Positions 22,801-33,100 of a DNA stretch of 64,000 bases are shown here, piece by piece; the stretch's first letter is position 1, and each line of letters opens with the position of its first letter. The position numbers and the translations under genes were made by a program. This stretch comes from Macrophomina tecta (Eukaryota; Ascomycota; Dothideomycetes; Botryosphaeriales; Botryosphaeriaceae), in the NCBI GenBank assembly GCA_024180945.1, contig JAKSGN010000038.1, positions 2,480,001 to 2,544,000 of the forward strand, given 5' to 3'. The notes under the pieces are model-generated. The model was not told where the DNA came from, ran no database searches, and worked only from the letters and a program-made list of their open reading frames with translations.

Positions 22801-25515
22801 CATAGCACGTCTGAAGGGCTCGGCCTCAATATTCAAAGCCAGTCCGTAACTGATCTTGCTTCAGCAAAGGAAGATGCTCCCTCGGGTTTGAGCAATTCAG
22901 TAGACACCACCACAGGCGCGCCGGCCACTCCACCATCCCCCGGTACTCTCAGAAAGCCTTATCAAAGTTCAGTTGTGCCTGAAAATGCCGAAGCAGGAGC
23001 AACACGGGCGAGCTCCATAGCAGAAGACCGTGATGTCTCTACTCAGCAACCTGCATCTAGTGCTGCTAGCCACAAGTCGATGGAGTCGATGAATGACAGG
23101 ATGTCTCAAGTTCAGCAAGGCCCTGAGGAGGTCAAAAGACTCTTGCAACGCAGGTATCAAATCAAGGAACTTCTGGAGACTGAACTTCATTACTTCCAGG
23201 ATATGAAAGTTGTCGAGGATATTTACAAGGGTACTTCGTATGCTATCCACGAAGTCAGCGATGATGACCGAAAGATTCTCTTTGGCAACACAGCCGAGAT
23301 CGTTGCATTCTCGCTGAACTTCCTGGATGCTCTCAGGCCCGCTGCAGAACCCATCTTCAAGCTGAACCAGGGTGGCCGCTGGCATAAGCGTAACAGCATC
23401 TCGACTACTGGTGAGCAGGGCGAGACCAACGGACCGCTAGATGACCGCTTGGACCGGAAGACGACCATTGGAGGAGCATTCTTGGATCACTTGAACGAGA
23501 TGGAGCGTGTATACTGTGCGTACGTGCAGAACCACAGTGCTGCGAACAATCGCCTCCAGGAGATCCAGAAGAACAAGCAAGTTCAGATATGGCTAAATGA
23601 ATGCCATAATTATGCTGGCGACATTACAACCGCATGGGACTTGGATTCGTTGATTATCAAGCCAACGCAGCGTTTCCTTAAGTACACGCTTCTACTGGAT
23701 GGAATTATCAAGATGACTCCTGAAGATCATCCAGACTATACTAGTCTGAAGATTGCCGTAGAAGGCATGAGGGGAATCAGCACTAGAATCAATGAGACAA
23801 AGGGCCGAAAGGAGATTGTGGAGAAGATTGTCACGCGGAAGCGGGAGAAGTCCGATGCTGGTATTACAAGTGCTGTGCAGAAGGCTTTCGGCCGCCGTGC
23901 AGAGAAAGTGAAGCAGCAAGTCGGCCTCTCTGAAACGGTCGATGACCCGGAGTACGATGCTATTTCCCAGAAATTCGGTGGGCACTTTTTCCAACTGCAG
24001 ATCGTCATGAGAGACGTAGAGAAGTATCTGGAGGATGTGGACAAGATGATACACCAGAACAATGCCCTTGCGACTGAGCTGGAAAACTGGTTAGACGTCA
24101 GCCTTCCAGAGCATCCCGAAATCGAAAGTAAATGGCGCCAATACATGGTCATTATTCGGGAAATCACCGCCTACGCCCTTGGCTCTCACGTAAGTCCTTC
24201 TTCCTGACATCTTCATCTGAGATTTTAATGATCGTACAGAAAGAGGAAGTCCGAAAAACCGTGATCAAGCCGATATCGGTCCTTTGGGAACTCCACGGCA
24301 AGCCACAAAAGCTCATGCAAAAAAGGAAAAAACGCCTGCCAGACTACGCAAAGTTCAAGATGCTCAAAGAAAGTGGCGGTAAAGTTGACAGCAAGCTGAA
24401 GGAGATTGGCGATGAGTTCGTCGCTATCAACGGAGCTTTGAAAGACGACCTACCCAAGCTCTACGCGAAGACCAAGACTCTGATCGAGGCCTGCCAGAGA
24501 AACTTGATTGACTCTCAGAGGAGATGGTACCAGGTCTTAAGCCTAAATTTCGAGAAGGCTTTGGGCCAAGGAGAACAGGTTGATCCCAAGCTCCTCGAGT
24601 TACCAGCTATCAGCAGCGCGTTCGATGCCGACTACGTTCGGGCCAGAGAAGAGCTTGAGCGTATCGAGAGTGTCATTCGCGGCGTCAAGGAAGCGGCCGC
24701 CTTCTCTCCAGCCACAACTTTCATGACGGACGACTACTCCCTCAAGCGACCATCAACATTTGCAAGCTCGAAACGCACGCAGTCTATCACCAGTGATCAT
24801 TCCATCATCATCACCTCGCCCACACCGGGCTCCCAAAGACAAAGTGGCAATTACTCTGGAGTGGAACCAGGCAACACTCCGCTTATCATGGACCCTCCTC
24901 AAATGTCACCAACGATGCCATCTCCGACCGCTCCGGGAAGAGTACGCGCTGGCTCAACCTTATCAAGCCGCGGCCCCTCAACTCCCCACTCGCTTTCGGC
25001 GCAACCGCCTGGTGCCGGTTACTTCCCCCAGCGACCAGCAACATCTACAGGACGGACTCCGGACCCCTCGTCTTCGCAGACACGCATCAGCTTGGATGCT
25101 CCGGATCAGGGCCGGTCTTCTGGACAATCTGTATTCTCAACTCAGACTCAGCATACGCGCTCCTCGTCAATCTTTTCATCCGCGATGCCAATGTCCGATT
25201 CACCAACTGACACTAGGGACGAGGCTCTTGACCAGGAAGTGAGTGAAGAAAAGGTCTTGTTCTTGGCGGCTAGTTTGTTCGAATTCAATATCGCCCATGA
25301 CCGGCGTGAGGCCGGATTCCCTTACTTAGTCTATGTTCCAGGAGAGGTGAGACAGTCCATACAGACCCCATCTACGGCTTAACTGACGTTCTCCGTAGGT
25401 GTTTGATGTCCTTGGCATGCGAGGTGAGCTTTGGCTTGCGAGAAATCAAGACGATTCCTCCGGCACGATAGGCTGGATCTGGGAGAAACATTTCGCTCGA
25501 ATCTTCTCGGAATGA
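19885..25515 (+). CDS. DH-BAR-SH3 Rho guanine-nucleotide exchange factor (Tuba/DNMBP-like)
   Basis: Three exons, 19885-24189, 24240-25346 and 25399-25515, encode 1842 residues; both introns are phase 0 (GTAAGT...TACAG and GTGAGA...CGTAG). The first 1070 residues are Ser/Pro/Arg-rich and disordered. A DH domain starts near residue 1080 (VKRLLQRRYQIKELLETELH) and includes LIIKPTQRFLKYTLLL, the conserved CR3 helix. A BAR domain covers about 1330-1600 (KFKMLKESGGKVDSKLKEIG). An SH3-like domain at about 1780-1840 (EEKVLFLAASLFEF ... GTIGWIWEKHFARI) is completed only by the last short exon. Such proteins activate Cdc42/Rho GTPases at curved membranes, in polarity or septation. The order matches animal Tuba, and S. 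pombe Gef3 also combines DH with BAR. The target GTPase is not evident. The ATG doublet at 19885/19888 makes the start certain within one codon; an out-of-frame ATG at 19881 precedes it. Confidence 0.93.
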
Positions 25516-26493
25516 GAAGCACCTTGAAATTCCCCTTACGCATAGTCCTATGCAATATAGCGACGAATTTTCTTTTGTCGAAAGCAAACAGTTGACGACC
25601 GCTCATGTCTGTCGGTAGCACGGAGTTACAGAGGATAAAGTGGGCGGGTTTTCCCACGAAAGTTTCCAAGCCAAGTAAGGGTCAGGTCAGGTCTTGGGAG
25701 CACTTGGCGTTCTTCGAATCTGAGCGGTGTAGTATAAAAAGCTCGTCCGATCTTGTTTGCAGATTCTTGAGTTTTTAGAGCCAGCATCAGGGCTCCTCGG
25801 TGGAGATTCATTTCCCTTTTCGTCTTGTCTTGCGATTCCCCTAGGCCAATCACAGCGGGTTCTCAGTTCCTTTTTTCTTTCTTCGAGCATATCATATGGC
25901 GGTCATCGTTCCCACCAGACGGGAATCGAGGCTGGGCTTTGGTTTTTCTTCTGTCTTGCCATTCTGGCGCGCTGATCTCTTGTTCTTTCTTTGGTGAGGG
26001 TGAAGTCTCGGCGGATAATGCGTCATGTCCATATCGACATGGGCTCCGGGCTTCGAGGTCGCTTTTGGTGGACAAGGTCATACTCGACATTTCTTTCCGT
26101 CGTTGTCTTCTCTCAGCCATTTTTGTAGCAAAGTGTTTGGGCAGCTCCAGCTTGGATGACAGCTTCCCTTAAGTACCTTGAACGTATTTTATCTGCGGAA
26201 AAAGCTCTTGACATGCTTATTGTGTGCAGCTGAAATACTCCGATTTACATAATGATAGTAGTCATGCCGCATGACGTATGTACAGGTGGGGAAGCGTGAG
26301 TGCCAACTCTGGTGATGGGATGTACACCAAGTTGTAGCATTGGTCGCTTCGGCAAACCGTACAGACAGCAGGACCCACTTCACCTCAAAATCCCCACCAC
26401 ACTCCATTCCGCCTTTTAGCTCCAGACTTGTTACCACACCATCCTCCCGGGCAATCGATACCCACGGACTGTAAACACCTGCGAGCCATAGCC
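25516..26493. other. Intergenic between Rho GEF and BET2
   Basis: Downstream side of the Rho GEF gene and promoter side of BET2. Short open frames on both strands lack domains. No RNA gene or repeat was recognised. Confidence 0.55.
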
Positions 26494-27725
26494 ATGTCAC
26501 TTGTTTCAGGGCCCGGGAGAGGCGGTGCGAAGGGCGAGCAGCTCCCGGAGGAGCTCAAGTTGCACGTCGACAAGCACGTCAAATACATTCAAAGCCTCGA
26601 CACTGTGCGTGTCTATAGGCGGATTCATGCAGCCGGCAGCTGTAACTAACAGTCTCTTCTCAGCGCAAAGATGAACTTGAGTATTGGCTAACAGAACATC
26701 TGCGGCTGAACGGGCTGTACTGGGGCCTCACCGCACTGCATCTGCTCGGCCAACCGGACGCGCTGCCACGCCAGGACGTGCTCGACTTTGTCCTTGCGTG
26801 CCTGCACGATGATGGAGGTTTCGGCGCAGCGCCAGGTCACGATGCGCACATGCTGTACACAGTCAGTGCAGTACAGATCTTGGCGACGTTGGATGGGTTT
26901 GAGGAGCTGGACCAGCGCGTTCCTGGAGGCCGGGAGAAGATAGGACGCTGTATGCTTCCCAGAGACACCCTGTCTGGAGCTCATTTCTGACATGTTTGTA
27001 GTCATCGCCGGGCTTCAGCGCGAGAACGGCACCTTCGCTGGTGATCGTTGGGGCGAGACCGACACCCGCTTCCTCTACGGCGCCTTCAATGCGCTCTCCC
27101 TCCTGCACTTGATGCACCTCGTCGATGTAGACAAGGCAGTCGAGCATATACAGACATGCGCGAACTTCGATGGTGGTTACGGCACGTCGCCGGGAGCGGA
27201 GTCGCACTCGGGCCAGGTCTTCACATGCGTCGGAGCGTTGACAATCGCGGGACGGCTGGATCTTGTGGATCGTGACAAGCTTGGCGGATGGCTTAGCGAG
27301 AGGCAGCTGCCGAATGGCGGGTTGAATGGCAGGCCGGAGAAGACAGAAGACGTGTGCTATAGCTGGTGGGTTATGAGCGCGATGGCCATGATTGACAGGC
27401 TGCACTGGATCGACGACAGCAAGCTCGCTGCGTTCATTCTGAGATGCCAGGTAAGGGCTGAGCTGTGACGCTATCGCCATGGCTTCTGTTAACGCCTGCA
27501 GGACCCCGAGCTGGGCGGCTTCGCGGACCGACCCGGCGATATGGTGGACGTTTTCCACACCGTGTTCGGCCTTGCGGGCCTCAGTCTGGTCAAGTATCCG
27601 GGTCTCCAAGAGGTCGACCCTGTGTAGTAAGTCTGGCGGTCAGCGCATGCAGAGACCACGAAGCTGACCTGTCCTTCTGCAGCTGCATGCCCACGAGCGT
27701 GACGGAGCGCGTTCTCAGGGCATAA
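26494..27725 (+). CDS. BET2: Geranylgeranyl transferase type II beta subunit
   Basis: The catalytic subunit that, with the alpha subunit and Rab escort protein, attaches geranylgeranyl groups to C-terminal cysteines of Rab GTPases. Five exons, 26494-26604, 26664-26949, 27002-27450, 27502-27626 and 27683-27725, give 337 residues, close to yeast Bet2. The alpha/alpha-barrel repeats are visible ([44 protein letters not shown]). The zinc ligands are the Asp and Cys of EDVCYSWW and the His of [11 protein letters not shown]. The last intron splits the Tyr codon before [10 protein letters not shown], and the next upstream one follows FILRCQ. The second intron donor is GTATGC and its acceptor TTTGTAG restores RFIAGLQ, matching the family. 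The assignment is firm. Confidence 0.96.
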
Positions 27726-28318
27726 CGGGCCGGAGCGTTGGTTGCTTTAGTGCGGCTGCAGATAGTTTTCTGTGACACACAGGCAGCGCTTGCAATCTAA
27801 TAACCCACATCTCTTGCTCATGAGACGTGGGATACAAGGCAAGCGCAGAGAGAATGCTGCTGAACCTCATAACCCTCGCCCTCGCGCACACTCTACAGGG
27901 GAAAGGCCAACGAGAGACAGCAACACGCGCCCAGCAGAACGCCCCTTCCATAGATAGCAATGCAATTGAACCTGTTGGCTCTAGCTCAGTCCGTAAGCAG
28001 GCCAGGCCGGCCCCGCGCTTGAGGTTCACACCTTCGCGGCTGACGTGCTGCCGACGATAAAGGTCGCCCGAGCTCAGACAGCTGCTCCTTCCCCTCCACT
28101 GCCGCGCAGAAGCCGCCGTCCTCTGATCGACGGCCAGCTTCTCCGACTCGACTTCTTCGAGCCCCTCGTCTTTCTCTTTCTCTATCTCTCTTCCCCCTCT
28201 CCGCCCACCGTCTCCAGCCGCTCCTTTCTTTGCCAGCCGGTGGCCATCCGCAGTGATTGTACTGTCCCTACCTTCGTCTCACTTGCTCTGTTACTTCCTT
28301 CTCTCAGCGCTGCCTGCC
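27726..28318. promoter_or_regulatory. Intergenic with CT-rich leader of the next gene
   Basis: Downstream flank of BET2 and promoter of the zinc-finger gene. A strong C/T tract at about 28160-28210 precedes the start at 28319, typical of fungal core promoters and leaders. Confidence 0.55.
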
Positions 28319-30006
28319 ATGGCGTCATTCTCGCCCAACATACCTCTACACTGCAGCATCTGCCCCAAGGCGCCCAACTTCTCCGACGTCTCTCACCTGC
28401 TCACCCACATTTCCAGCAAAGGCCACCTCTCTCACTACTACAAGGTGCAGATCAGGGCGGCAAGTGAGGACGGTGCCCGCCAGCAGGTCGACGCCTACAA
28501 CACTTGGTACACCGAATGGGGTATTGAGCACCTCATGTCCGACCGCATGAACCTGAAGGACAAACGACGGACGAGAACAAGGACTGCCAGTAAGTTGTTC
28601 CCCTCAATAGCCTTGTATGCTATTTGGCGCTATTGTCTCTCGCTGAACAACCAGAAGACGCTCGTCGACACGTTGAAAGTGCTCCTCAAGACGCTCTTCG
28701 GCGCAAGGCTGTGTCTGGAAACAACCTTGACCCTCGCCTCTCCGAGCAGCTCATCAAGAACGAGCCGACACCTTCACCGTCGCCCCAGCCAACCTTCCAG
28801 CCCTATCCTGGTGTGGTGTGGCAGCCACAACAAGAGAACAACGTCTGGCCGAGTCCGCAGACCACGGGCAGCAATCCTGCTTCGCTCGAGGATGCCGACG
28901 TGTTCGTTGACAAATCCGTGCCCTGCTCCCGCGCTGTCACGCCTGCCATGACTCGCTTTACCACTATGGACAAGGACAGGGAAGAGGTCGTTGACCCGAC
29001 AATTGTCAGTGAGGCCTCCAAGCTTAAGGGCGTCTACTGGCCCGGAATGGATATCTTCGACTCGGCAACTCCAGAAATGAAACGGAAGAGAAATCAGAAG
29101 AAGGACACGTCTGTTGTCGAACAATTGGAGTTGAACAGTCGTGAAGTTGAAGCCACGGAGCACATATGGACCCCATGCGGTACTCTGCACAAGGAGAGGC
29201 CCATCTCGGGCTCAGTGACCGACAGCTCGCCTATCAAGCTGGATGCTTCTCCTACCAAGGACTTGCCTAGCCGCCCTCCGCTACTCGAGTTGCCGACGAA
29301 TATCCGCAACTCCTCGCGTCAGCTGCGCAGCCGCCGCCGGTCTCCCAAAAAGCCCAATGATAACGACCTGATCTTGGAAGACGAGCTCGACTTAGAGCGT
29401 GCCCTAAGCCAGAGTAGTGCCGAAAATGAGCGTACTGCGGCACCGCACCGCAAAAGGAGGCGTGACTTCGAGGTTCTCAGGGAAGATGATGACAGCGAAC
29501 CCTTCGGCCACACGACCGATATGAGCATACTCACCTCAGAGTTTCATCCTCGCGCTCGAGAGATGGATCGGAGGTCGCAGCCACAGATGACTTCTCGACA
29601 GTCTCAGAATCCTCAGCCTGACCAGCTTTTAGGGAACGTACCGACCCAAAGCGGCCGATCCTTCTCACAGCAGGACTTCCTCAATGGCCTTGATCTGACA
29701 CAGATAGGCCATGATATAAATCCTTTCAATGCCGTGCTGGATCCCCTTGCAGTCAGTTTCCCTTATCAGCATGGTGCTTACTTCGACAACAGCGTTGCTT
29801 TTAACCATCAGTTCCAGCCCTTCCAGTCTCAGACAGATTTTGGTATGCTGAATGGTGGATTTCCGACAAACGGTATGTGGCTTGGCTCCTACGGGAACAG
29901 CCTTCTGAATGGCAACACATTCGAAGCAGACGGGACAGACCTGAAGGCACAGATGGAAGAGGACGACGAGCGCACCGTCACTGCATCCACCTCGTCAGGT
30001 AACTGA
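28319..30006 (+). CDS. Uncharacterised protein with one C2H2-like zinc finger
   Basis: Two exons, 28319-28589 and 28655-30006, joined over a 65-nt intron (GTAAGTTG...AACCAG), give 540 residues. The N-terminus holds a single finger: Cys12, Cys15, His30 and His36 (C-x2-C-x14-H-x5-H) in CSICPKAPNFSDVSHLLTH, followed by SSKGHLSHYYK. Spacing resembles U1/matrin-like or other atypical fingers more than DNA-reading tandem fingers. A basic stretch (KDKRRTRTRT) follows. The rest is disordered: a Pro-rich region (TPSPSPQPTFQPYP), a basic cluster near LRSRRRSPKK, an acidic segment, and a C-terminal Asn/Gly/Phe-rich part. I do not recognise a named family. A nuclear or RNA-associated role is only inference. 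The start ATG follows a pyrimidine-rich leader and is the first in frame after it. Confidence 0.83.
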
Positions 30007-30410
30007 CCCACCAGATTGAATTGTCTCCTGCCTCTGAGGTTTAATTTTCACTCATTGCACTTTTTCCTACACGCTACCGCCTCACGTTTTTCGTTGAGAA
30101 ATCTTTCGGTTTTCAAGAAAACAAAAACCTATACGGCTCCTAGAACTTGGTGCATTCGACCTCCCTTTTTGTTTCATCGCCAGCTTCTGAATGCCATTCG
30201 CTTCGAGACTCTACCCGCCTCGTCCTGGTCTCTGACACCATTGGCACACGGCACTGGTACATTCGATGAGCAATACGCGTGACTCTTTACGGGCACTAGG
30301 GTTGGTTTCATCGTATCTGGACGCACAGCTCCATGTTTGTGCTCATCCGCCATCTTCAAGTTATATGGCGAAGTACGACTATAAGTCACGGCTCGGTTTG
30401 GCCTTTTTAT

Positions 30411-30464
<54 letters not shown>
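30411..30464. repeat. Compound (CA)n(CT)n microsatellite
   Basis: About fourteen CA units (30411-30439) run directly into about thirteen CT units (30439-30464) in the intergenic region. Confidence 0.95.
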
Positions 30465-30469
<5 letters not shown>

Positions 30470-31329
30470 GTCCCTTGGCGTTGATGGATTCGGGATTCGG
30501 TGGAATTAATTCCGGTATTAGATGATTTAATGATCTCAATTAGACCTTCAGGTTGACAGCGTGGATTTGTACTTGTTTTTTTTTACCGGCGGCATGGATA
30601 TCCACGGCAGTATTTTCTCAGAGCGGCAGGTCCAGTTAAGCCGCTTTTCTTCTTTTCCTTTTCGGTATGATTCAGTGGACGGGACATAGCTACAGGCGAG
30701 TCGCTCGTGTGTGGTGGCACAAAAAGAACAATGACATAGCAGCATGATGGGCACATCATATCCAATGAAGATCATGGTTACTCTAACCTCTATTGTCGTT
30801 ACGGGGACCTTTTTAATAGCCATTATTGGCGGACCGTCTTTATGTTTTTGTGACTATCTGATTAGGTCTCGGTCGCGGCAGGGTTCGACCATGGGCTGAG
30901 GCGGGACATTCATGCACTACAGAACCACTTAAGCGGCAAATGATGTCACAGTCCGTTGGCACCAGCGCTTTGTTCATCAGCTCAGGCACAGTCAGATGTT
31001 TGTTCAAATCGTTGTGGTTCTAATCATCTGGGTTCTCTGTCTATCGGTCTCTTCAAAAGCAGTTCTTGCTCACTCCCAGCTAATAAAATACAACAGATCA
31101 AACGCCAAATCGCAAACAAACAGGACCAGAAACAGGGCCTTTCTCGACCAAATTTCTTGTGACTCCAAAAGCTCACGAAGCCTACATCCCAACTACATTT
31201 GCTTCCGCTCCTCAATCCAACCCAGGATGAGGATACGCCAAGGTTTCGCCGCAGCTCCGTCTCTGCCACACTTTCTTGAATATTGCACCATCTCCCTGCA
31301 CCGGTAAGCTCTTCTTCTCTTCTTTGTCT

Positions 31330-31365
31330 TCCTCCTCCTCCTCCTCCTCCTCCTCCTCCTCCTCC
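31330..31365. repeat. (TCC)n trinucleotide repeat
   Basis: About eleven TCC units end four bases before the stop codon of the minus-strand AIG1-type gene, so in its transcript they are a GGA-repeat at the start of the 3' UTR. Confidence 0.9.
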
Positions 31366-31368
31366 CTC

Positions 31369-32434
31369 TTACAACTCCTTCTTCACGTCCTCAACGCCGC
31401 TCGCACTCCCCTTCGAATCCATCTTCCCATTTACAATCTCGTACACCTTCTTCAGCGCGAGCGTACTGACGGCCATGATAGCGGCGGCGCCAGCGAACAG
31501 CACGGCGCGGCCGACGGTGTCCAGCTGACCGAAGAGCGGGTAGGGGTAGAAGCCGTTGTGAGCGAAGCAAGCTTCGACCCAGAACCAGTAGGCGACGGCG
31601 ATGGCGCCCGAGACGCCGATGGCGGGCGCGGCGCTGAGGGTCCAGGGCGGGGAGAAAAAGAGCAGGTCGGCGGTGAGGAGGAGGGCCGGGTTGAGGTGGA
31701 AGGAGAGGTCCGGCAGTAGGGCGAGGTCGGGCAGGTCCGGGTGCTGGAGCAGGCGCGGGTCGATGGCTTTGATGGTCCAGTAGAGGATGGTGATGCAGCA
31801 CTCGAGGGGCGCGGAGGTGAGGGAGAGCAGGTTTTTGAGGCGGTAGAGCGCCGGGGAGAGGGTCAGGTCGGAGAACAGCGCGAGGGCGTAGGTCAGGGTC
31901 GCGAGGGCGAGGCCGCAGGTGGTGAGGAATTGGAGGTGCCAACCCCAGGCTTCGGAGATGAGGTTGGGGAAGTGGAAGAGGCTGTATTGGAGGAAGACGG
32001 CGGGTTTTAGTTGGATTTGAATTTTTTTTTTTTCACTTCTGTTTTGTGGTCTGAACAAAGAAAGGACTTTTGTTGTGGGTTTGGCCGTGATTACTCCCGT
32101 TCTTTCTTTTCTTTTGGTGGTGGTTCCAGTCACCTTGGAGCTTGAGGCATGTTCCGCGGATATCCGGGAAGACGTTGGGAAATGCAGGATGGGCTCGGAA
32201 AAGGGTAGAAAGACTTACTACCAGAATGAATAGGTAAAGCTGCAGCAACCGAGGGTCTGTGGAGAGGATGTGGATCAGAAAAGCGGTAGCAGAGAGGGTG
32301 AGTTCAGGCCTGCTTACATGGAGCAAGGCGGAAGCGCCGCGTGACGGACTGTCGAGGCGCTGAAGCGGATGCCTAGCGGCGAGCTTCTGGCCGCCCTGGA
32401 CGGCGGCATTTTGGATTTTTCCGGTGGTCGACAT
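31369..32434 (-). CDS. AIG1/FAR-17a family multi-pass membrane protein
   Basis: Three exons, 32318-32434, 32219-32256 and 31369-31981, give 255 residues with consistent phases. Exon 2 is only 38 nt, and the second intron (31982-32218) is 237 nt, long for this window. The join produces TLGCCSFTYSFWYLFHFPN, matching the first transmembrane segment seen in fungal relatives. Further hydrophobic segments follow: HLQFLTTCGLALATLTYAL, a stretch around CCITILYW, NPALLLTADLLFF, AIGVSGAIAVAYWFW and a last helix before the basic C-terminus. The motif CFAHNGFYPYPLF near residue 190 is typical of the family. Animal AIG1 and ADTRP hydrolyse fatty-acid esters of hydroxy fatty acids with a Thr/His pair; whether the fungal protein does is not shown. 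The start (ATG at 32434) opens MSTTGKIQN. The family call is firm. Confidence 0.88.
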
Positions 32435-33100
32435 GCCTGGTGGCTGCGTGAGAACGACAGTGGGAAGACCAGAAAGAGACAGCAGGCTGAAAGAAGAGTC
32501 GGGGCAAAGTGTGGAAGTGAAAGTGTGTTGACAGGTCCAAATAACGATGACGCCAGGCCAGGAAAAGGCCGACGCTTCGCTCTCCGCCACGCCATGCACC
32601 GGGCCAACCAACCGGCTGCTGCACCACCACCACCAGCTGCCATCTGCGGCCCGCCAATTGCCGCAACAGGCAATCCGCCGACCATTTCCGTCTCTTTTGG
32701 GCAGGCCAGCGCTCGCACGCCTGGTGTTGGCCGCGAGCACCAGCGGGAGGCGCGGACAGGCCGCAGCCTTTTATATTCCGTATGTGGTAGGCGTCGCGCC
32801 TCAGCCTCCCGTCCGGACCTTATCGCCAGTCCGGGCGGCCAGTGGGCAGCTGTCTGGGTCCATCAGCAGCACGTCGCCAGCCCTGCCTTTGCCGCCAAGC
32901 GGCTGCCGTCTTCCCTTTGCCCCCCACTCACTGCCAGCGCCTGCCCATGCGACGACTGCGACTGCGACTGCGACGTCTTCGACCCGCCTTCTCCGCGCCC
33001 AAGAGACTCGAACCCGAGGGCAGCGCGTCCTGATGAGCCGCCCGCGCCCAAGCAGCTCTCGACGCCGCCGCCGCCGCCGCTGCTGCATCGCACCCTTATA
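32435..33100. promoter_or_regulatory. Divergent promoter region (AIG1-type / zinc-cluster gene)
   Basis: About 670 bases lie between two start codons. The frame of the zinc-cluster gene stays open through much of it with Ala/Pro/Arg-rich sequence, which I read as leader. A GCC/GCT repeat lies at about 33062-33085. Confidence 0.55.

Larger units (their letters stand above)
30007..31368. other. Convergent intergenic region with microsatellites
   Basis: The 3' flanks of two converging genes. It contains the compound CA/CT microsatellite and a TCC repeat close to the stop codon of the AIG1-type gene. No gene was recognised. Confidence 0.6.

Noticed and set aside
32369..33100. In-frame N-terminal extension of the zinc-cluster factor
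   Set aside because: The frame is open, but the sequence is low complexity and the ATG at 33101 opens the start typical of this subfamily.
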